A stretch of 64,000 nt of DNA from Pseudomonas tumuqii (GCF_013184545.1 NZ_JAAOJA010000011.1:1-64000); one strand, 5' to 3'; shown: positions 49,145 to 58,839, counted from the stretch's first letter. Numbers and translations are program-made. Notes: generated by a model from the sequence alone, not told the origin.

Positions 49145-50089
49145 GTGAGCGCTGACTACCCACGCGACCTGATCGGTTACGCCAACAACCCGCCGCATCC
49201 GCACTGGCCGGGCGACGCCCGTATTGCCCTGTCGTTCGTGCTCAACTACGAGGAAGGCGGCGAGCGCAACGTGCTGCACGGCGACCCGGAGTCCGAGGCC
49301 TTTCTCTCCGAGATGGTCTCCGCCCAGCCGCTGCAAGGCGAACGCAACATGAGCATGGAATCGCTCTACGAGTACGGCAGCCGCGCCGGGGCCTGGCGTC
49401 TGCTCAAGCTGTTCGACAAGCACGCAATCCCGTTGACCGTATTCGCCGTGGCCATGGCCGCCCAGCGTCACCCCGAGGCGATCAAGGCGATGGCCGCCGC
49501 CGGCCATGAGATCTGCAGCCACGGCTACCGCTGGATCGACTACCAGTACATGGACGAGGCCGAGGAGCGCGAGCATCTGCTCGAAGCCATCCGCATCCTT
49601 AAAGACATCACCGGCGAGCGCCCGCTGGGCTGGTACACCGGCCGCACCGGGCCGAACACCCGGCGTCTGGTGATGGAGGAAGGCGGTTTCCTCTATGACT
49701 CGGACACCTACGACGACGACCTGCCCTACTGGGATCCGGCCAGCAGCGCGGCCAAGCCGCACCTGGTGATCCCCTACACCCTGGATACCAACGACATGCG
49801 CTTCACCCAGGTGCAGGGTTTCAACACCGGCGACGATTTCTACCAGTACCTGAAGGACGCCTTCGACGTGCTCTACGCCGAAGGCGTGGCCGGCGCGCCG
49901 AAGATGCTGTCGATCGGCATGCACTGCCGCCTGCTCGGCCGTCCGGCGCGCATCGCCGCCCTGGCGCGCTTCATCGAGTACGTCAAAGGCCACGACAAGG
50001 TCTGGTGCGCCCGCCGCGTCGATATCGCCCGCCACTGGCACGCCACCCACCCCTTCTCCTTGAATCAGCAGCACGAGAACAGCAAATGA
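49145..50089 (+). CDS. puuE: Allantoinase PuuE (cofactor-independent)
   Basis: The 314-residue protein belongs to the polysaccharide-deacetylase fold: DARIALSFVLNYEEGGERNVLHGD, AGHEICSHGYRWIDYQYMDEAEEREHL, GWYTGRTGPNTRRLVMEEGGFLYDSDTYDDDLPYW and IGMHCRLLGRPARI. PuuE hydrolyses allantoin to allantoate. The start is GTG at 49145 with an AGGAAG box. It overlaps uraD by four bases. Confidence 0.96.
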   Translation: MSADYPRDLIGYANNPPHPHWPGDARIALSFVLNYEEGGERNVLHGDPESEAFLSEMVSAQPLQGERNMSMESLYEYGSRAGAWRLLKLFDKHAIPLTVFAVAMAAQRHPEAIKAMAAAGHEICSHGYRWIDYQYMDEAEEREHLLEAIRILKDITGERPLGWYTGRTGPNTRRLVMEEGGFLYDSDTYDDDLPYWDPASSAAKPHLVIPYTLDTNDMRFTQVQGFNTGDDFYQYLKDAFDVLYAEGVAGAPKMLSIGMHCRLLGRPARIAALARFIEYVKGHDKVWCARRVDIARHWHATHPFSLNQQHENSK

Positions 50090-50601
50090 GCCGCTTTCGG
50101 ACCCTGACCCCGTCGCACCTGAGCCGCGCAGACTTCGTCAACGTCTTCGCCGACATCTACGAGCACTCGCCCTGGGTGGCCGAGAAAGCCTTCGAGCTGG
50201 GCCTCGATCAGAGCGTCGACAAGGTCGACGGCCTGCACCAGCGCATGGCCGACATCCTGCTCAGCGCCAGCCATGAGGCCCAACTGGCGCTGATCAACGC
50301 CCACCCGGACCTGGCCGGCAAAGCCGCCATTCGCGGCGAGCTGACCGCATCGAGCACCGCCGAGCAGGCCGGCGCCGGTATCAGTGAATGCAGCGCCGAA
50401 GAATTCGCGCGCTTTACCGAACTCAACGATGCCTACAAGGCCAAGTTCGGCTTTCCTTTCATCATGGCGGTGAAAGGTAGCAACCGGCAGCAGATTCTCG
50501 CGGCCTTCGAAGAGCGCATCCATAACGCCCCGGAGCAGGAGTTCGCCTGCGCCCTGGCCGAGATCAACAAGATCGCGCTGTTCCGTTTGCAAGCCCTGTA
50601 A
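50086..50601 (+). CDS. uraD: OHCU decarboxylase
   Basis: The 171-residue protein has the OHCU decarboxylase signature: FVNVFADIYEHSPWVAEKAFE, INAHPDLAGKAAIRGELTASSTAEQAGAG with the catalytic histidine, and FGFPFIMAVKGSNRQQILAAFEERI. It converts OHCU to S-allantoin. Starts within the end of puuE (ATGA). Confidence 0.96.
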   Translation: MSRFRTLTPSHLSRADFVNVFADIYEHSPWVAEKAFELGLDQSVDKVDGLHQRMADILLSASHEAQLALINAHPDLAGKAAIRGELTASSTAEQAGAGISECSAEEFARFTELNDAYKAKFGFPFIMAVKGSNRQQILAAFEERIHNAPEQEFACALAEINKIALFRLQAL

Positions 50602-50628
50602 CGCCCTCACTGTTAAGGCAGACACGAT

Positions 50629-51624
50629 ATGAAAGCTTACGCCGTACCCTTCGAGAAATACCTCAACCTGGCCGACGCCCGTCTCGGCACCAAAGCCATT
50701 TCGGTCACCGATGACTGGTTCGCCGACGTCAACCGCCTGTTCCAGCCGACCCCGGCGGTGTGGAAGGAAGGCGTGTTCGACGACAACGGCAAGTGGATGG
50801 ATGGCTGGGAATCGCGGCGCAAGCGCTTCGAAGGTTACGACAGCGCGGTGATCCGCCTCGGCGTGGCGGGCTCGATCAAGGGCGTGGACATCGACACCAG
50901 CTTCTTCACCGGCAACTTCCCGCCGTCGGCTTCCCTGGAAGGCTGCTTCGTCGCCGAAGGCGACCCGAGCGACGCCACCGAGTGGACTGAAGTGCTCGGC
51001 GCGGTCGAGCTGCAGGGCAACAGCCACCACTACCACGAGATCAACAACAGCCAGGCCTTTACCCACCTACGCTTCAATATCTACCCGGACGGCGGCGTTG
51101 CCCGTCTGCGCGTCTACGGCATTCCGTTCCGCGACTGGAGCACTGTCGGCGATAACCAGCAGATTGACCTGGCCGCCGCACTGAATGGCGGGCGCGCCCT
51201 GGCCTGCTCCGACGAACATTTCGGCCGCATGAGCAACATCCTCAACCCGGGCCGCGGCATCAACATGGGCGACGGCTGGGAAACCGCACGCCGCCGCACC
51301 CCGGGCAACGACTGGGTGATTGTCGCCCTCGGCCACCCCGGCGAGATCGAGCGCATCATGGTCGACACCCTGCACTTCAAGGGCAACTACCCGGACAGCT
51401 GCTCGATCCAGGGCGCCTTCGTCAAGGGCGGCACCGACAGCCAGATCGAAACCCAGAGCCTGTTCTGGCGCGAACTGCTGCCGAGCCAGAAGCTGCAGAT
51501 GCACGCCGAGCATGAGTTTGCCGAGCAGATCAACCCGCTCGGGCCGATCACCCATGTACGGGTCAATGTGTTCCCGGATGGCGGTATCAGCCGGCTGCGC
51601 CTGTTCGGCAAGGTCGCCAAGTAA
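50629..51624 (+). CDS. alc: Allantoicase
   Basis: The 331-residue protein shows two allantoicase repeat domains, each with a jelly-roll pattern: GVAGSIKGVDIDTSFFTGNFPPSASLEGCF with NNSQAFTHLRFNIYPDGGVARLRVYG, and GHPGEIERIMVDTLHFKGNYPDSCSIQGAF with THVRVNVFPDGGISRLRLFG. It hydrolyses allantoate to ureidoglycolate and urea. It lies 27 bases after uraD. Confidence 0.97.
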   Translation: MKAYAVPFEKYLNLADARLGTKAISVTDDWFADVNRLFQPTPAVWKEGVFDDNGKWMDGWESRRKRFEGYDSAVIRLGVAGSIKGVDIDTSFFTGNFPPSASLEGCFVAEGDPSDATEWTEVLGAVELQGNSHHYHEINNSQAFTHLRFNIYPDGGVARLRVYGIPFRDWSTVGDNQQIDLAAALNGGRALACSDEHFGRMSNILNPGRGINMGDGWETARRRTPGNDWVIVALGHPGEIERIMVDTLHFKGNYPDSCSIQGAFVKGGTDSQIETQSLFWRELLPSQKLQMHAEHEFAEQINPLGPITHVRVNVFPDGGISRLRLFGKVAK

Positions 51625-51636
51625 ACCCTCCCCTTT

Positions 51637-51745
51637 GTAGGAGCCAGCTTGCTGTGGTCCGGCACTCCGGCGATGCTTTTTAGCCATTGATCGCCCATTG
51701 ATCGCCAGCAAGGACTAGGCGTCCCCCTGGTTCCTACAAAAGCAA
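51637..51745. repeat. REP-like inverted repeat between alc and allA
   Basis: TTGTAGGAGCCAGCTTGCTG at the left pairs imperfectly with CAGCAAGGAC...TGGTTCCTACAA at the right. A short direct repeat ATTGATCGCC occurs twice in the middle. It resembles the TGTAGGAGC REP units elsewhere in the window. Confidence 0.65.
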
Positions 51746-51763
51746 CGATATTAGCGAGTCACC

Positions 51764-52267
51764 ATGCGCACACTGATCATCGAGCCGTTAAGCAAGGAAG
51801 CCTTCGCCCCCTTCGGTGACGTTATCGAAACCGAGGGCAGCGAGTTCTTCATGATCAATAACGGCTCTACCCGCCGCTATCACAAACTGGCCACGGTCGA
51901 GACCGCACAGCCGGAGGATACGGCGATCATCAGCATCTTCAGCGCCGAAGCGCTGGAGATGCCGTTGACCGTGCGTATGCTGGAGCGCCATCCGCTGGGC
52001 AGCCAGGCATTCATGCCGCTGCTCGGCCACCCCTTTCTGATCCTGGTCGCGCCACTTGGCGATGCACCTCGGTCGGAGTTGGTCCGCGCCTTCCGCAGCA
52101 ACGGCAGGCAGGGCATAAATTACCATCGCGGCGTCTGGCACCACCCGGTGCTGACGATCGAAAAGCGGGATGACTTCCTGGTGGTTGATCGCAGTGGTTC
52201 CGGCAACAACTGCGATGAGCATTTCTTTACCGAGGCAGAGCAACTGCTCCTCGACCCCCACCAATAA
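51764..52267 (+). CDS. allA: Ureidoglycolate lyase
   Basis: The 167-residue cupin-like protein has IEPLSKEAFAPFGDVIETEG, FSAEALEMPLTVRMLERHPLGSQAFMPLLGHPFLILVAP, and INYHRGVWHHPVLTIEKRDDFLVVDRSG. It splits ureidoglycolate to glyoxylate and urea, ending the pathway. It lies in the same direction as alc and puuD. Confidence 0.96.
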   Translation: MRTLIIEPLSKEAFAPFGDVIETEGSEFFMINNGSTRRYHKLATVETAQPEDTAIISIFSAEALEMPLTVRMLERHPLGSQAFMPLLGHPFLILVAPLGDAPRSELVRAFRSNGRQGINYHRGVWHHPVLTIEKRDDFLVVDRSGSGNNCDEHFFTEAEQLLLDPHQ

Positions 52268-52314
52268 GAGAAGCCTGGCGCCGGCGTGCCGGCAGCGGGA
52301 AAGAGGTACTGATT

Positions 52315-53571
52315 GTGGAAGCACATTTGACTGAGTGGCTGAATCTGGGCATCCGCTGGATCCATATGATCACCGGCATCGCCTGGATCGGCGCATCCTT
52401 CTATTTCGTCTGGCTGGAAAACAACCTCAACCGCAGCAACCCGCGCGACGGCCTGTCCGGCGATCTGTGGGCAATCCACGGTGGCGGTATCTACCACCTG
52501 GAAAAATACAAACTGGCCCCGCCGCAGATGCCCGACAACCTGCACTGGTTCAAATGGGAGGCCTACGCCACCTGGCTGTCGGGCGTGGCCCTGATGCTGG
52601 TGGTCTACTACCTCAACCCGAGCCTGTACCTGGTCAAGCCCGGCGTCGACCTGGCACCGGCAATGGCCATCGTCATCGGCTTCGGCTCGATGCTTGCGGG
52701 CTACGTGGCCTACCACTTGCTCTGCGATTCGGCCCTGGGCAAGCGCCCGGCCCTGCTCGGTGCGGTGCTGTTCGTGCTGTTGATCGCCGCGGCCTTTGGC
52801 TTCAGCCTGATCTTCAGCGGTCGCGCGGCCTATATCCATGTCGGTGCGATCATCGGCACCATCATGGTCGGCAACGTGTTCTTCACCATCATGCCGGCGC
52901 AGCGCGCGCTGGTTAAGGCCATCGAAGACAACACCACCCCCGACCCGACCCTGCCGGCCAAGGGCCTGCTGCGCTCGCGGCACAACAACTACTTCACCCT
53001 GCCGGTGCTGTTCATCATGATCAGCAACCACTTCCCGAGCACCTACGGCAGCCAGTACAACTGGCTGATCCTGGCCGGCATCGCCATCCTTGCAGTGCTG
53101 GTGCGGCACTACTTCAACACCCGCCACGACAGCAGCAAATACGTCTGGACCCTGCCCGCCGCAGCCCTGGGCATGATCTGCCTGGCCTACGTCACCGCCC
53201 CGGTACGCTCGACGCCCGAAGCCGCTCCGGTGGCCGCCAGCACAAGCCAACCCGCCGCCATCATCGCCAAGGCAGAAGAAATGCCTGAAGCGACCCCAGG
53301 CGCAGCAGGTGCGAACTTTACCGAGGTCAACAAGGTGATCCAGCAACGCTGCAGCGTGTGTCACTCGGCCCAACCGAGCAGCCCGATGTTCAGCGCCGCG
53401 CCACTGGGCTTCATGCTCGACACCCCGCAGCAAATCAAGACACAGGCAGCGAAGATCCATGCCCAGTCAGTCGCCTCGCAGGTCATGCCGCTGGGCAACA
53501 TCACCCAGATGACCCAGGAGGAACGCGACCTGATCGGCGCCTGGATCGCCCAGGGCGCGCAACTCAACTAG
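52315..53571 (+). CDS. puuD: Membrane-bound urate hydroxylase PuuD with cytochrome c domain
   Basis: The 418-residue protein has about eight transmembrane segments beginning WLNLGIRWIHMITGIAWIGASFYFVWLENNL, then a periplasmic C-terminal cytochrome c domain with C346-SVC-H350 and the axial Met in QVMPLGNITQM. PuuD oxidises urate to 5-hydroxyisourate and passes electrons to the respiratory chain, the first step for HiuH, UraD and PuuE. GTG start at 52315 with an AGAGG box. A terminator follows. Confidence 0.95.
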   Translation: MEAHLTEWLNLGIRWIHMITGIAWIGASFYFVWLENNLNRSNPRDGLSGDLWAIHGGGIYHLEKYKLAPPQMPDNLHWFKWEAYATWLSGVALMLVVYYLNPSLYLVKPGVDLAPAMAIVIGFGSMLAGYVAYHLLCDSALGKRPALLGAVLFVLLIAAAFGFSLIFSGRAAYIHVGAIIGTIMVGNVFFTIMPAQRALVKAIEDNTTPDPTLPAKGLLRSRHNNYFTLPVLFIMISNHFPSTYGSQYNWLILAGIAILAVLVRHYFNTRHDSSKYVWTLPAAALGMICLAYVTAPVRSTPEAAPVAASTSQPAAIIAKAEEMPEATPGAAGANFTEVNKVIQQRCSVCHSAQPSSPMFSAAPLGFMLDTPQQIKTQAAKIHAQSVASQVMPLGNITQMTQEERDLIGAWIAQGAQLN

Positions 53572-53962
53572 ACCCTGCAGCCGGGGCGGATCCAGTCTGC
53601 CCCGACAGCGGCCTGCCCTACACCGCAGGCCATCGCAAGCAATGCCGTTCGCTTGAGCAAAGTGAGCGGCATTTTTTCTTGCGGCCTTGCCCAACTCACC
53701 CGGATTGCCAGCCCTTCCACGCGCCCCTCATGCGCCCCACTGGAGGGCAGTGGTTTCCCGGACTTGCCTCCTGGCTTCGCGCCGCACGCCTTGCTGACGC
53801 CGACGAAAAAGCGGCCGGCTTGAACGGCATGCCTTCATTGCACGAGCTTTGGCTCGCCTGGTCGGCCACCACGATATGCCGCGCGGGGCTTGTGCTGGAC
53901 AACCTGTGCCGACGGCCCGTTACAATGCGCGGCGTTTTGCCTCAAGCCGATAAGGACAGCCC
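53572..53962. other. Intergenic region with the puuD terminator
   Basis: Apart from the hairpin at 53641-53677 I see no gene or clear site in these 390 bases. An open frame read through here is only the puuD coding sequence shifted. Confidence 0.6.
53641..53677 (+). terminator. Rho-independent terminator after puuD
   Basis: AATGCCGTTCGCTT and AGTGAGCGGCATT form a stem with a small loop and one mismatch, followed by six T. Confidence 0.85.
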
Positions 53963-55513
53963 ATGATCGAAGCCACCTGGATCGCCTTCGCCTTCATCAT
54001 GGGCCTGGCCGTACGTGGTATAGGCCTGCCGCCACTGGTCGGCTACCTGGCCGCCGGCTTCGCTCTCGCCACCTTCGGCGGGTATTTCGGCGTAGGCCCG
54101 CGCGACAGTGCGGCGCTGGAACATATCGCCCACCTCGGCGTACTCCTGCTGCTGTTTACCGTCGGCCTCAAGCTCAAGCCGAGCAACCTGGTCAGGCGCG
54201 AGGTGATTGGCGGCGGCCTGCTGCACTTCACCGTCTCCAGCCTGATCTTCCTGCCGGCGATCCTGCTGATCCTCGACCTGCCCTGGCAGGAAGGGCTGCT
54301 GCTGGCCATCGCCCTGTCCTTTTCCAGTACCGTGCTGGCGGCCAAGGTACTGGAGGGCAAGCGCGAACTGCGCGCCTTCCACGGCCGGGTGGCGATCGGC
54401 GTGCTGATCATCCAGGACCTGCTCGCCCTGCTGGTGATGAGCCTGGCCAACGGCGATGCCCCTTCGCCCTGGGCCTTGCTGGTATTCGCCCTGCCCTTGC
54501 TGCGCCCGCTGCTGTTCCGCCTGCTGGATGCCAGCGGCCACGAAGAACTGATGGTACTACTCGGCCTGCTGCTGGCCCTGGTGGTCGGCGGCTATGGCTT
54601 CGAATCGCTGGGCCTGAGCTCCGAGCTTGGCGCCCTGGCCTTCGGCGCCCTGCTGGCCAAGCACAAGCGTGCCGTCGAACTGTCCAACTCGCTGTGGAGC
54701 ATCAAGGAAGTGTTCCTGGTCGGCTTCTTCCTGCAGATCGGCATCGGCGGTCTGCCGGATGCCGACGCCCTGGCTTTCGCCGTGGTCATGTCGCTGCTGC
54801 TGCCGCTCAAGGGCCTGCTGTTCTTCAGCCTGTTCCTGATCTTCCGTCTACGCGCGCGCAGCGCCTTTCTCAGCAGCGTCAGCCTGACCAACTACAGTGA
54901 GTTCGGCCTGATCGTGGCCAGCGTGGTCCTGCCGCAATGGCTCATCCCGCTGGCCATCAGCGTGGCCCTGTCCTTCGTCATCTCCGCGCAACTGAACCGC
55001 TTCGCCCACCCGCTCTACGAGCGCCTGGCCAAGCGCCTGATCCCGCTGGAGCGCGATATCCGTCACCCCGACGAACAGCCGATTTCCCTCGGCGATGCAC
55101 AGATTCTGATCATCGGCATGGGCCGCACCGGCCGCGCCGCCTACGATCACCTCAAGGACAAGGGCTTCAGGCTGTTGAGCCTGGACTCCGACCCGGTGGC
55201 GATCGAACTGAGCAGCAAGGCCGGACGCCGCGTGCAATTCGCCGACGCCGAAGACCAGATGTTCTGGCAGAGCCTGGAGATGCCGGCGGTCGAGGCGGTG
55301 ATCCTGGCCATGAACGACCAGGAAGCCAAGATCATCTCCACCCACAAGCTGCGCGAACGCGGCTTCAAGGGGCTGATCGTCGCCCACGCGATGTACGAAG
55401 ACATCGCCCAGCGCATCCAGGCGGCCGGTGCAGACCACACCTACCTGACCATGAGCGAGGCCGGCAGCGGCCTGGCCGAACACGTCGCCCGTGGCCTGCA
55501 AGCGCGCAACTGA
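53963..55513 (+). CDS. Kef-type monovalent cation:proton antiporter with RCK domain
   Basis: The 516-residue protein has about twelve hydrophobic segments with LSFSSTVLAAKVLEGKRELRAFHGRVAIGVLIIQDLLALLVM (CPA2 antiporter core with the QDL motif), then a cytoplasmic RCK/TrkA-N domain (ILIIGMGRTGRAAYDHLKDKGFRLLSLDSDPVAIE). It exchanges K+ or Na+ for protons and is gated by nucleotide binding. It is unrelated to purine use although it sits inside the block. Confidence 0.92.
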   Translation: MIEATWIAFAFIMGLAVRGIGLPPLVGYLAAGFALATFGGYFGVGPRDSAALEHIAHLGVLLLLFTVGLKLKPSNLVRREVIGGGLLHFTVSSLIFLPAILLILDLPWQEGLLLAIALSFSSTVLAAKVLEGKRELRAFHGRVAIGVLIIQDLLALLVMSLANGDAPSPWALLVFALPLLRPLLFRLLDASGHEELMVLLGLLLALVVGGYGFESLGLSSELGALAFGALLAKHKRAVELSNSLWSIKEVFLVGFFLQIGIGGLPDADALAFAVVMSLLLPLKGLLFFSLFLIFRLRARSAFLSSVSLTNYSEFGLIVASVVLPQWLIPLAISVALSFVISAQLNRFAHPLYERLAKRLIPLERDIRHPDEQPISLGDAQILIIGMGRTGRAAYDHLKDKGFRLLSLDSDPVAIELSSKAGRRVQFADAEDQMFWQSLEMPAVEAVILAMNDQEAKIISTHKLRERGFKGLIVAHAMYEDIAQRIQAAGADHTYLTMSEAGSGLAEHVARGLQARN

Positions 55514-55950
55514 GAGGCGACAACCGCCCTACGATCTCGAGCAATCCATATCAGGGTGTCACTCGCCGCAGGCAGTGCACCATGGATCATCGGCGCGGCA
55601 TAAAGCTGGCGGGCTGTCGCTTCGCGCCGAACGGATCGCCGCCCGAGCCGCCCTGCGCGCCGGCTGGATTACCCTCCATGGCCTGCGCGAAATCGCGACA
55701 GCGCCACAACCCGCAGGTCGTCAGCAATACGCCATTTGCAGCGGCAAGACACTGCCAGCCATGACGCCTGCCGCGCGCAACAATAAATATTGTGCACAAT
55801 CACAAAATAAATTGTTTTAACCAATGTGAACAAGTTGCTATAGTCGGCCCATTCTGACCGACCAGACAGCTTTTAATGGCGATCAGATAGAGGCACCGTG
55901 AAGCCTCGTGCAAGCCCATGACCGCATAAAAACAACTGGCAGGCTCTGAC
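55514..55950. promoter_or_regulatory. Upstream region of the urate permease gene
   Basis: Mostly without features up to 55780, then an AT-rich stretch holding the palindrome ATTGTGCACAAT (55789-55800) and a TATAGT box at 55839-55844 which may be the -10 element. No gene is seen in these 437 bases. Confidence 0.5.
55789..55800. promoter_or_regulatory. Operator-like palindrome TTGTNNACAA, site 3
   Basis: ATTGTGCACAAT is perfectly symmetric and lies about 40 bases upstream of a TATAGT -10-like box for the urate permease gene. Confidence 0.65.
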
Positions 55951-57450
55951 ATGACCACGACTAGCACCAAGCACGCCCCAGCTCCGTCTGCGGGTAGCAA
56001 TGACCTGATCTACCAGCTTGACGACACCCCGGCGTTCGCTCCCGCCATCTTCGCCGCCCTGCAGCACGTGCTGGCCGCCTTCGTCGGCATCATCACGCCG
56101 ACGCTGATCATCGGCAGCGTGCTTGGCCTGGGTGCCCACGTGCCCTATCTGGTGAGCATGGCGCTGTTCGTCTCCGGCCTCGGCACCTTCGTCCAGGCCA
56201 AGCGCATCGGCCCAATCGGCTCCGGCCTGCTGTGCCTGCAGGGCACCAGTTTCGGCTTCCTCAGCGTGATTCTCAGCGCCGGATTCATCGTCAAAGGCCG
56301 TGGCGGCAGCGAGGAAGAGATCCTCTCCACCCTGTTCGGCATCTGCTTCTGCGCCGCCTTCGTCGAGATCGCCTTCAGCCAGTTCATCAACAAGCTGCGC
56401 AAGGTGATCACCCCGGTAGTGACCGGCACCATCATCTGCCTGATGGGCCTGTCGCTGATCAAGGTGGGCATGACCGACCTGGCCGGCGGCTATGGCGCGC
56501 CGGATCTCGGCGCCCTGCATCACCTGGCCCTCGGCGGCCTGGTACTGAGTACCATCGTCATCCTCAACCGCGTGTCCTCGCAGGTGTTGCGCCTGTCGGC
56601 GGTGATCATCGGCCTGACCCTGGGCTTCACCGTAGCCTGGCTCACGGGCCAGGTGAACTTCGCCAGCATGGCCGAGGTTCCGCTGATCAGCGTACCGCAG
56701 CCGTTCAAATACGGTTTCAGCTTCGACTTCATCGCCTTCGTGCCGATCGCCGTGATCTTCCTGATCACTCCGCTGGAGACCGCCGGCGACCTGACCGCCA
56801 ACTCGATCATCTCCAGGCAACCGGTATCCGGCCCGCTGTACATGCGCCGGATCAAGTCCGGGGTGCTGGCCGACGGCTGCAACTCGGCGGTCGCGGCCAT
56901 GTTCAACAGCCTGCCGATGACCACCTTCAGCCAGAACAACGGCGTGATCCAGCTCACCGGCGTAGCCAGCCGCCACGTGGCCTTCTACATCGCCGGCATC
57001 CTCGTCCTGCTCGGCCTGTTCCCGGCGGTGGGCGCCGTGCTGCAGCTGATGCCCAAACCGGTACTGGGCGGTGCCACCCTGATCATGTTCGGCACTGTCG
57101 CCGTAGCCGGCATCAAGATCCTCAGCGAGGCCGGCCTGCACCGGCGCAACGTGCTGATCGTGGCCATTTCCCTGGGCCTGGGCCTGGGTGTGGCCGGCGT
57201 ACCGGAGGTGCTCTCGCAGATGCCGGACGTGCTGAAGAACATCTTTGGCTCACCCATCACCATCGGCGCCTTCAGTGCCATCCTGCTGAACGTCTTCCTG
57301 CCGGACGAGGCCCATGAAGTGGAAGAGGATGACTACGACCCCGAGGCGCACATGCACACCGTAGTGCATGGCGCATCCGACGAGGATGGGGACAACGTTG
57401 CATCTGCAACCCTGAGCAGCGACCTCAATCCGACCCCGCGCCCCAACTAA
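55951..57450 (+). CDS. uacT: NCS2-family uric acid/xanthine permease (UacT-like)
   Basis: The 499-residue protein has the NCS2/NAT layout: LIYQLDDTPAFAPAIFAALQHVLAAFVGIITPTLIIG with the His of TM1, QGTSFGFLSVI, TPLETAGDLTANS, and the NAT motif QNNGVIQLTGVASRHV with EG-type replacement, then a basic/acidic tail. It imports urate or xanthine with protons. The placement next to the urate pathway favours urate. Confidence 0.92.
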   Translation: MTTTSTKHAPAPSAGSNDLIYQLDDTPAFAPAIFAALQHVLAAFVGIITPTLIIGSVLGLGAHVPYLVSMALFVSGLGTFVQAKRIGPIGSGLLCLQGTSFGFLSVILSAGFIVKGRGGSEEEILSTLFGICFCAAFVEIAFSQFINKLRKVITPVVTGTIICLMGLSLIKVGMTDLAGGYGAPDLGALHHLALGGLVLSTIVILNRVSSQVLRLSAVIIGLTLGFTVAWLTGQVNFASMAEVPLISVPQPFKYGFSFDFIAFVPIAVIFLITPLETAGDLTANSIISRQPVSGPLYMRRIKSGVLADGCNSAVAAMFNSLPMTTFSQNNGVIQLTGVASRHVAFYIAGILVLLGLFPAVGAVLQLMPKPVLGGATLIMFGTVAVAGIKILSEAGLHRRNVLIVAISLGLGLGVAGVPEVLSQMPDVLKNIFGSPITIGAFSAILLNVFLPDEAHEVEEDDYDPEAHMHTVVHGASDEDGDNVASATLSSDLNPTPRPN

Positions 57451-57524
57451 GCATCCAGCCAACACCATCCCGGCGCACACGCCGGGGGTCCAGACGTGCA
57501 CCTCCTAAAAACAAGGGAAACCCG

Positions 57525-58385
57525 ATGAAACTGAAGCATTTGCCTCCCTGCATTGCGCTTTCTGCCGGCCTGTTCGCCGGCCAGCAAGCCCTCGCCGACG
57601 ACCTGCTGCTGTGGCAGGACAACAGCCTGACCTACCTGTATGGCGACAACTTCCAGCGCCTCAACTTCAATGCAGAAGAGCAGCCCTCGCAGACCACCTT
57701 CACCTTCGCGCATGCCAGCGGCTGGGCCTGGGGCGATGTGTTCTATTTCCTCGACTACGTCCGTGCGGACAACGTCCAGTCGCGCGGCAGCTTTGCCAAT
57801 GGCAGCTTCGAGCAAGACGACAAGAACAGCTTCTACTACATGGAGTTCTCGCCGCGCATCAGCCTCAGTTGGCTGACCGGCCAGGATCTCTCCGCAGGCC
57901 CGCTGAAAGACGTCAAAGCGGCGTTCACCTATGAAAAAGGCGAAGGCGGTCCCGGTACCGAGAACTACCTGTACGGCCTGGGCTTCGATTGGGACGTGCC
58001 GGGCTTCGCCTACCTCAAGACCAACCTGTACCGGGTCAAGATCAATAACCAGGTGTTCTTCGCCGACCAGAACAGCAACGGCTACGCCACCCAGCTGACC
58101 GTGGCCGGTGCCTACCCCTTCGCCATCGGCGAGCAGGACTTCGTGGTCGACGGCTACATCGACTGGCGCTCACCGTCTGAAGCAGCCGGCACCCAGACCT
58201 CGGTCGGCTCCTCGATCCAGGTCAAATGGGACGCGGGCAAGACCCTGTTCGGTAAGGAGCGCAAGCTCTACGTCGGCACCGAGCTGAACATGTGGCACAA
58301 CAAATACGGGATCACGCCCATCGATGGCTCCACCGATGGCTTCGACCAGACGGCTGTGCAGGCCCTGGTCAAATACCACTTCTGA
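57525..58385 (+). CDS. Tsx-like nucleoside/purine-specific outer-membrane channel
   Basis: The 286-residue protein has a signal peptide (MKLKHLPPCIALSAGLFAGQQALA), a beta-barrel pattern throughout (alternating hydrophobic strands such as TTFTFAHASGWAWGDVFYFLDYVRAD) and ends in phenylalanine (VKYHF), the outer-membrane insertion signal. It matches the nucleoside-specific channel (Tsx) family. It lies 75 bases after the permease and likely gives urate or purines entry across the outer membrane. Confidence 0.92.
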   Translation: MKLKHLPPCIALSAGLFAGQQALADDLLLWQDNSLTYLYGDNFQRLNFNAEEQPSQTTFTFAHASGWAWGDVFYFLDYVRADNVQSRGSFANGSFEQDDKNSFYYMEFSPRISLSWLTGQDLSAGPLKDVKAAFTYEKGEGGPGTENYLYGLGFDWDVPGFAYLKTNLYRVKINNQVFFADQNSNGYATQLTVAGAYPFAIGEQDFVVDGYIDWRSPSEAAGTQTSVGSSIQVKWDAGKTLFGKERKLYVGTELNMWHNKYGITPIDGSTDGFDQTAVQALVKYHF

Positions 58386-58436
58386 TGACAACCCACTGAA
58401 CCACTGCCGGGTAGTCGGCAGCGGCAAAATAGAGGG
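58381..58436 (+). repeat. 3' UTR repeat, copy 1
   Basis: From the stop codon of the Tsx-like gene to the start of its terminator, this 56-base stretch (CTGATGACAACCCACTGAAC at its start) matches 60501-60556 after the NCS1 gene with about eight differences. Both copies run into a terminator stem. Confidence 0.75.
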
Positions 58437-58466
58437 GGATCACGCTGAGCGTGATCCCCTTTTTTG
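58433..58466 (+). terminator. Terminator after the Tsx-like gene
   Basis: GGGGATCACGC and GCGTGATCCCC form a perfect stem with a three-base loop followed by seven T. Confidence 0.93.
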
Positions 58467-58473
58467 TGTACAA
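58464..58473. promoter_or_regulatory. Operator-like palindrome TTGTNNACAA, site 4
   Basis: TTGTGTACAA with flanking T and A tracts, immediately after the terminator and 376 bases before the NCS1 start. Confidence 0.5.
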
Positions 58474-58839
58474 AAATAGCCCTCACAGCCAGCCAAACAC
58501 TGGCCTCGGCGAAGCAGTGCTCCAGCACAATCAAACAAACCGAAAAACCCAATGGCCACAACATCTTAAACAGAAATCACCCACCACAAACTGACCAGCA
58601 AGTCAATTATTAGTACACATAAAAATAGCTTTTTGTGGACAATTTAGTAAAAAACAATTTTCAAGATTAATTTTTATGTGTACAACAATTAGGCCGCCAC
58701 ACTCATTCGCTCAGCGTTAGCCACCCAACCCTGGTCAACTCAAGGGAAGCTAACGAAAGATGTGGAACGGAATGTGCACACAATATCTCCTAAGATGCGC
58801 GCCATATTGACGCCAACAACAAAATACCAGGAGCCGCCC
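58474..58839. promoter_or_regulatory. AT-rich upstream region of the NCS1 gene
   Basis: No gene is seen. The stretch 58590-58690 is strongly AT-rich and holds TTGTGGACAA at 58633-58642, and an inverted pair GTACACATAAAAA / TTTTTATGTGTAC around 58612-58624 and 58671-58683. These look like binding sites for a regulator and the promoter of the NCS1 gene. Confidence 0.55.
58633..58642. promoter_or_regulatory. Operator-like palindrome TTGTNNACAA, site 5
   Basis: TTGTGGACAA matches the core exactly and sits between the two arms of the GTACACATAAAAA inverted pair upstream of the NCS1 gene. Confidence 0.55.

Noticed and set aside
48846..49148. Possible 100-aa membrane protein before puuE
   Set aside because: It overlaps both operator palindromes and the expected puuE promoter, has no ribosome binding site and no family resemblance.
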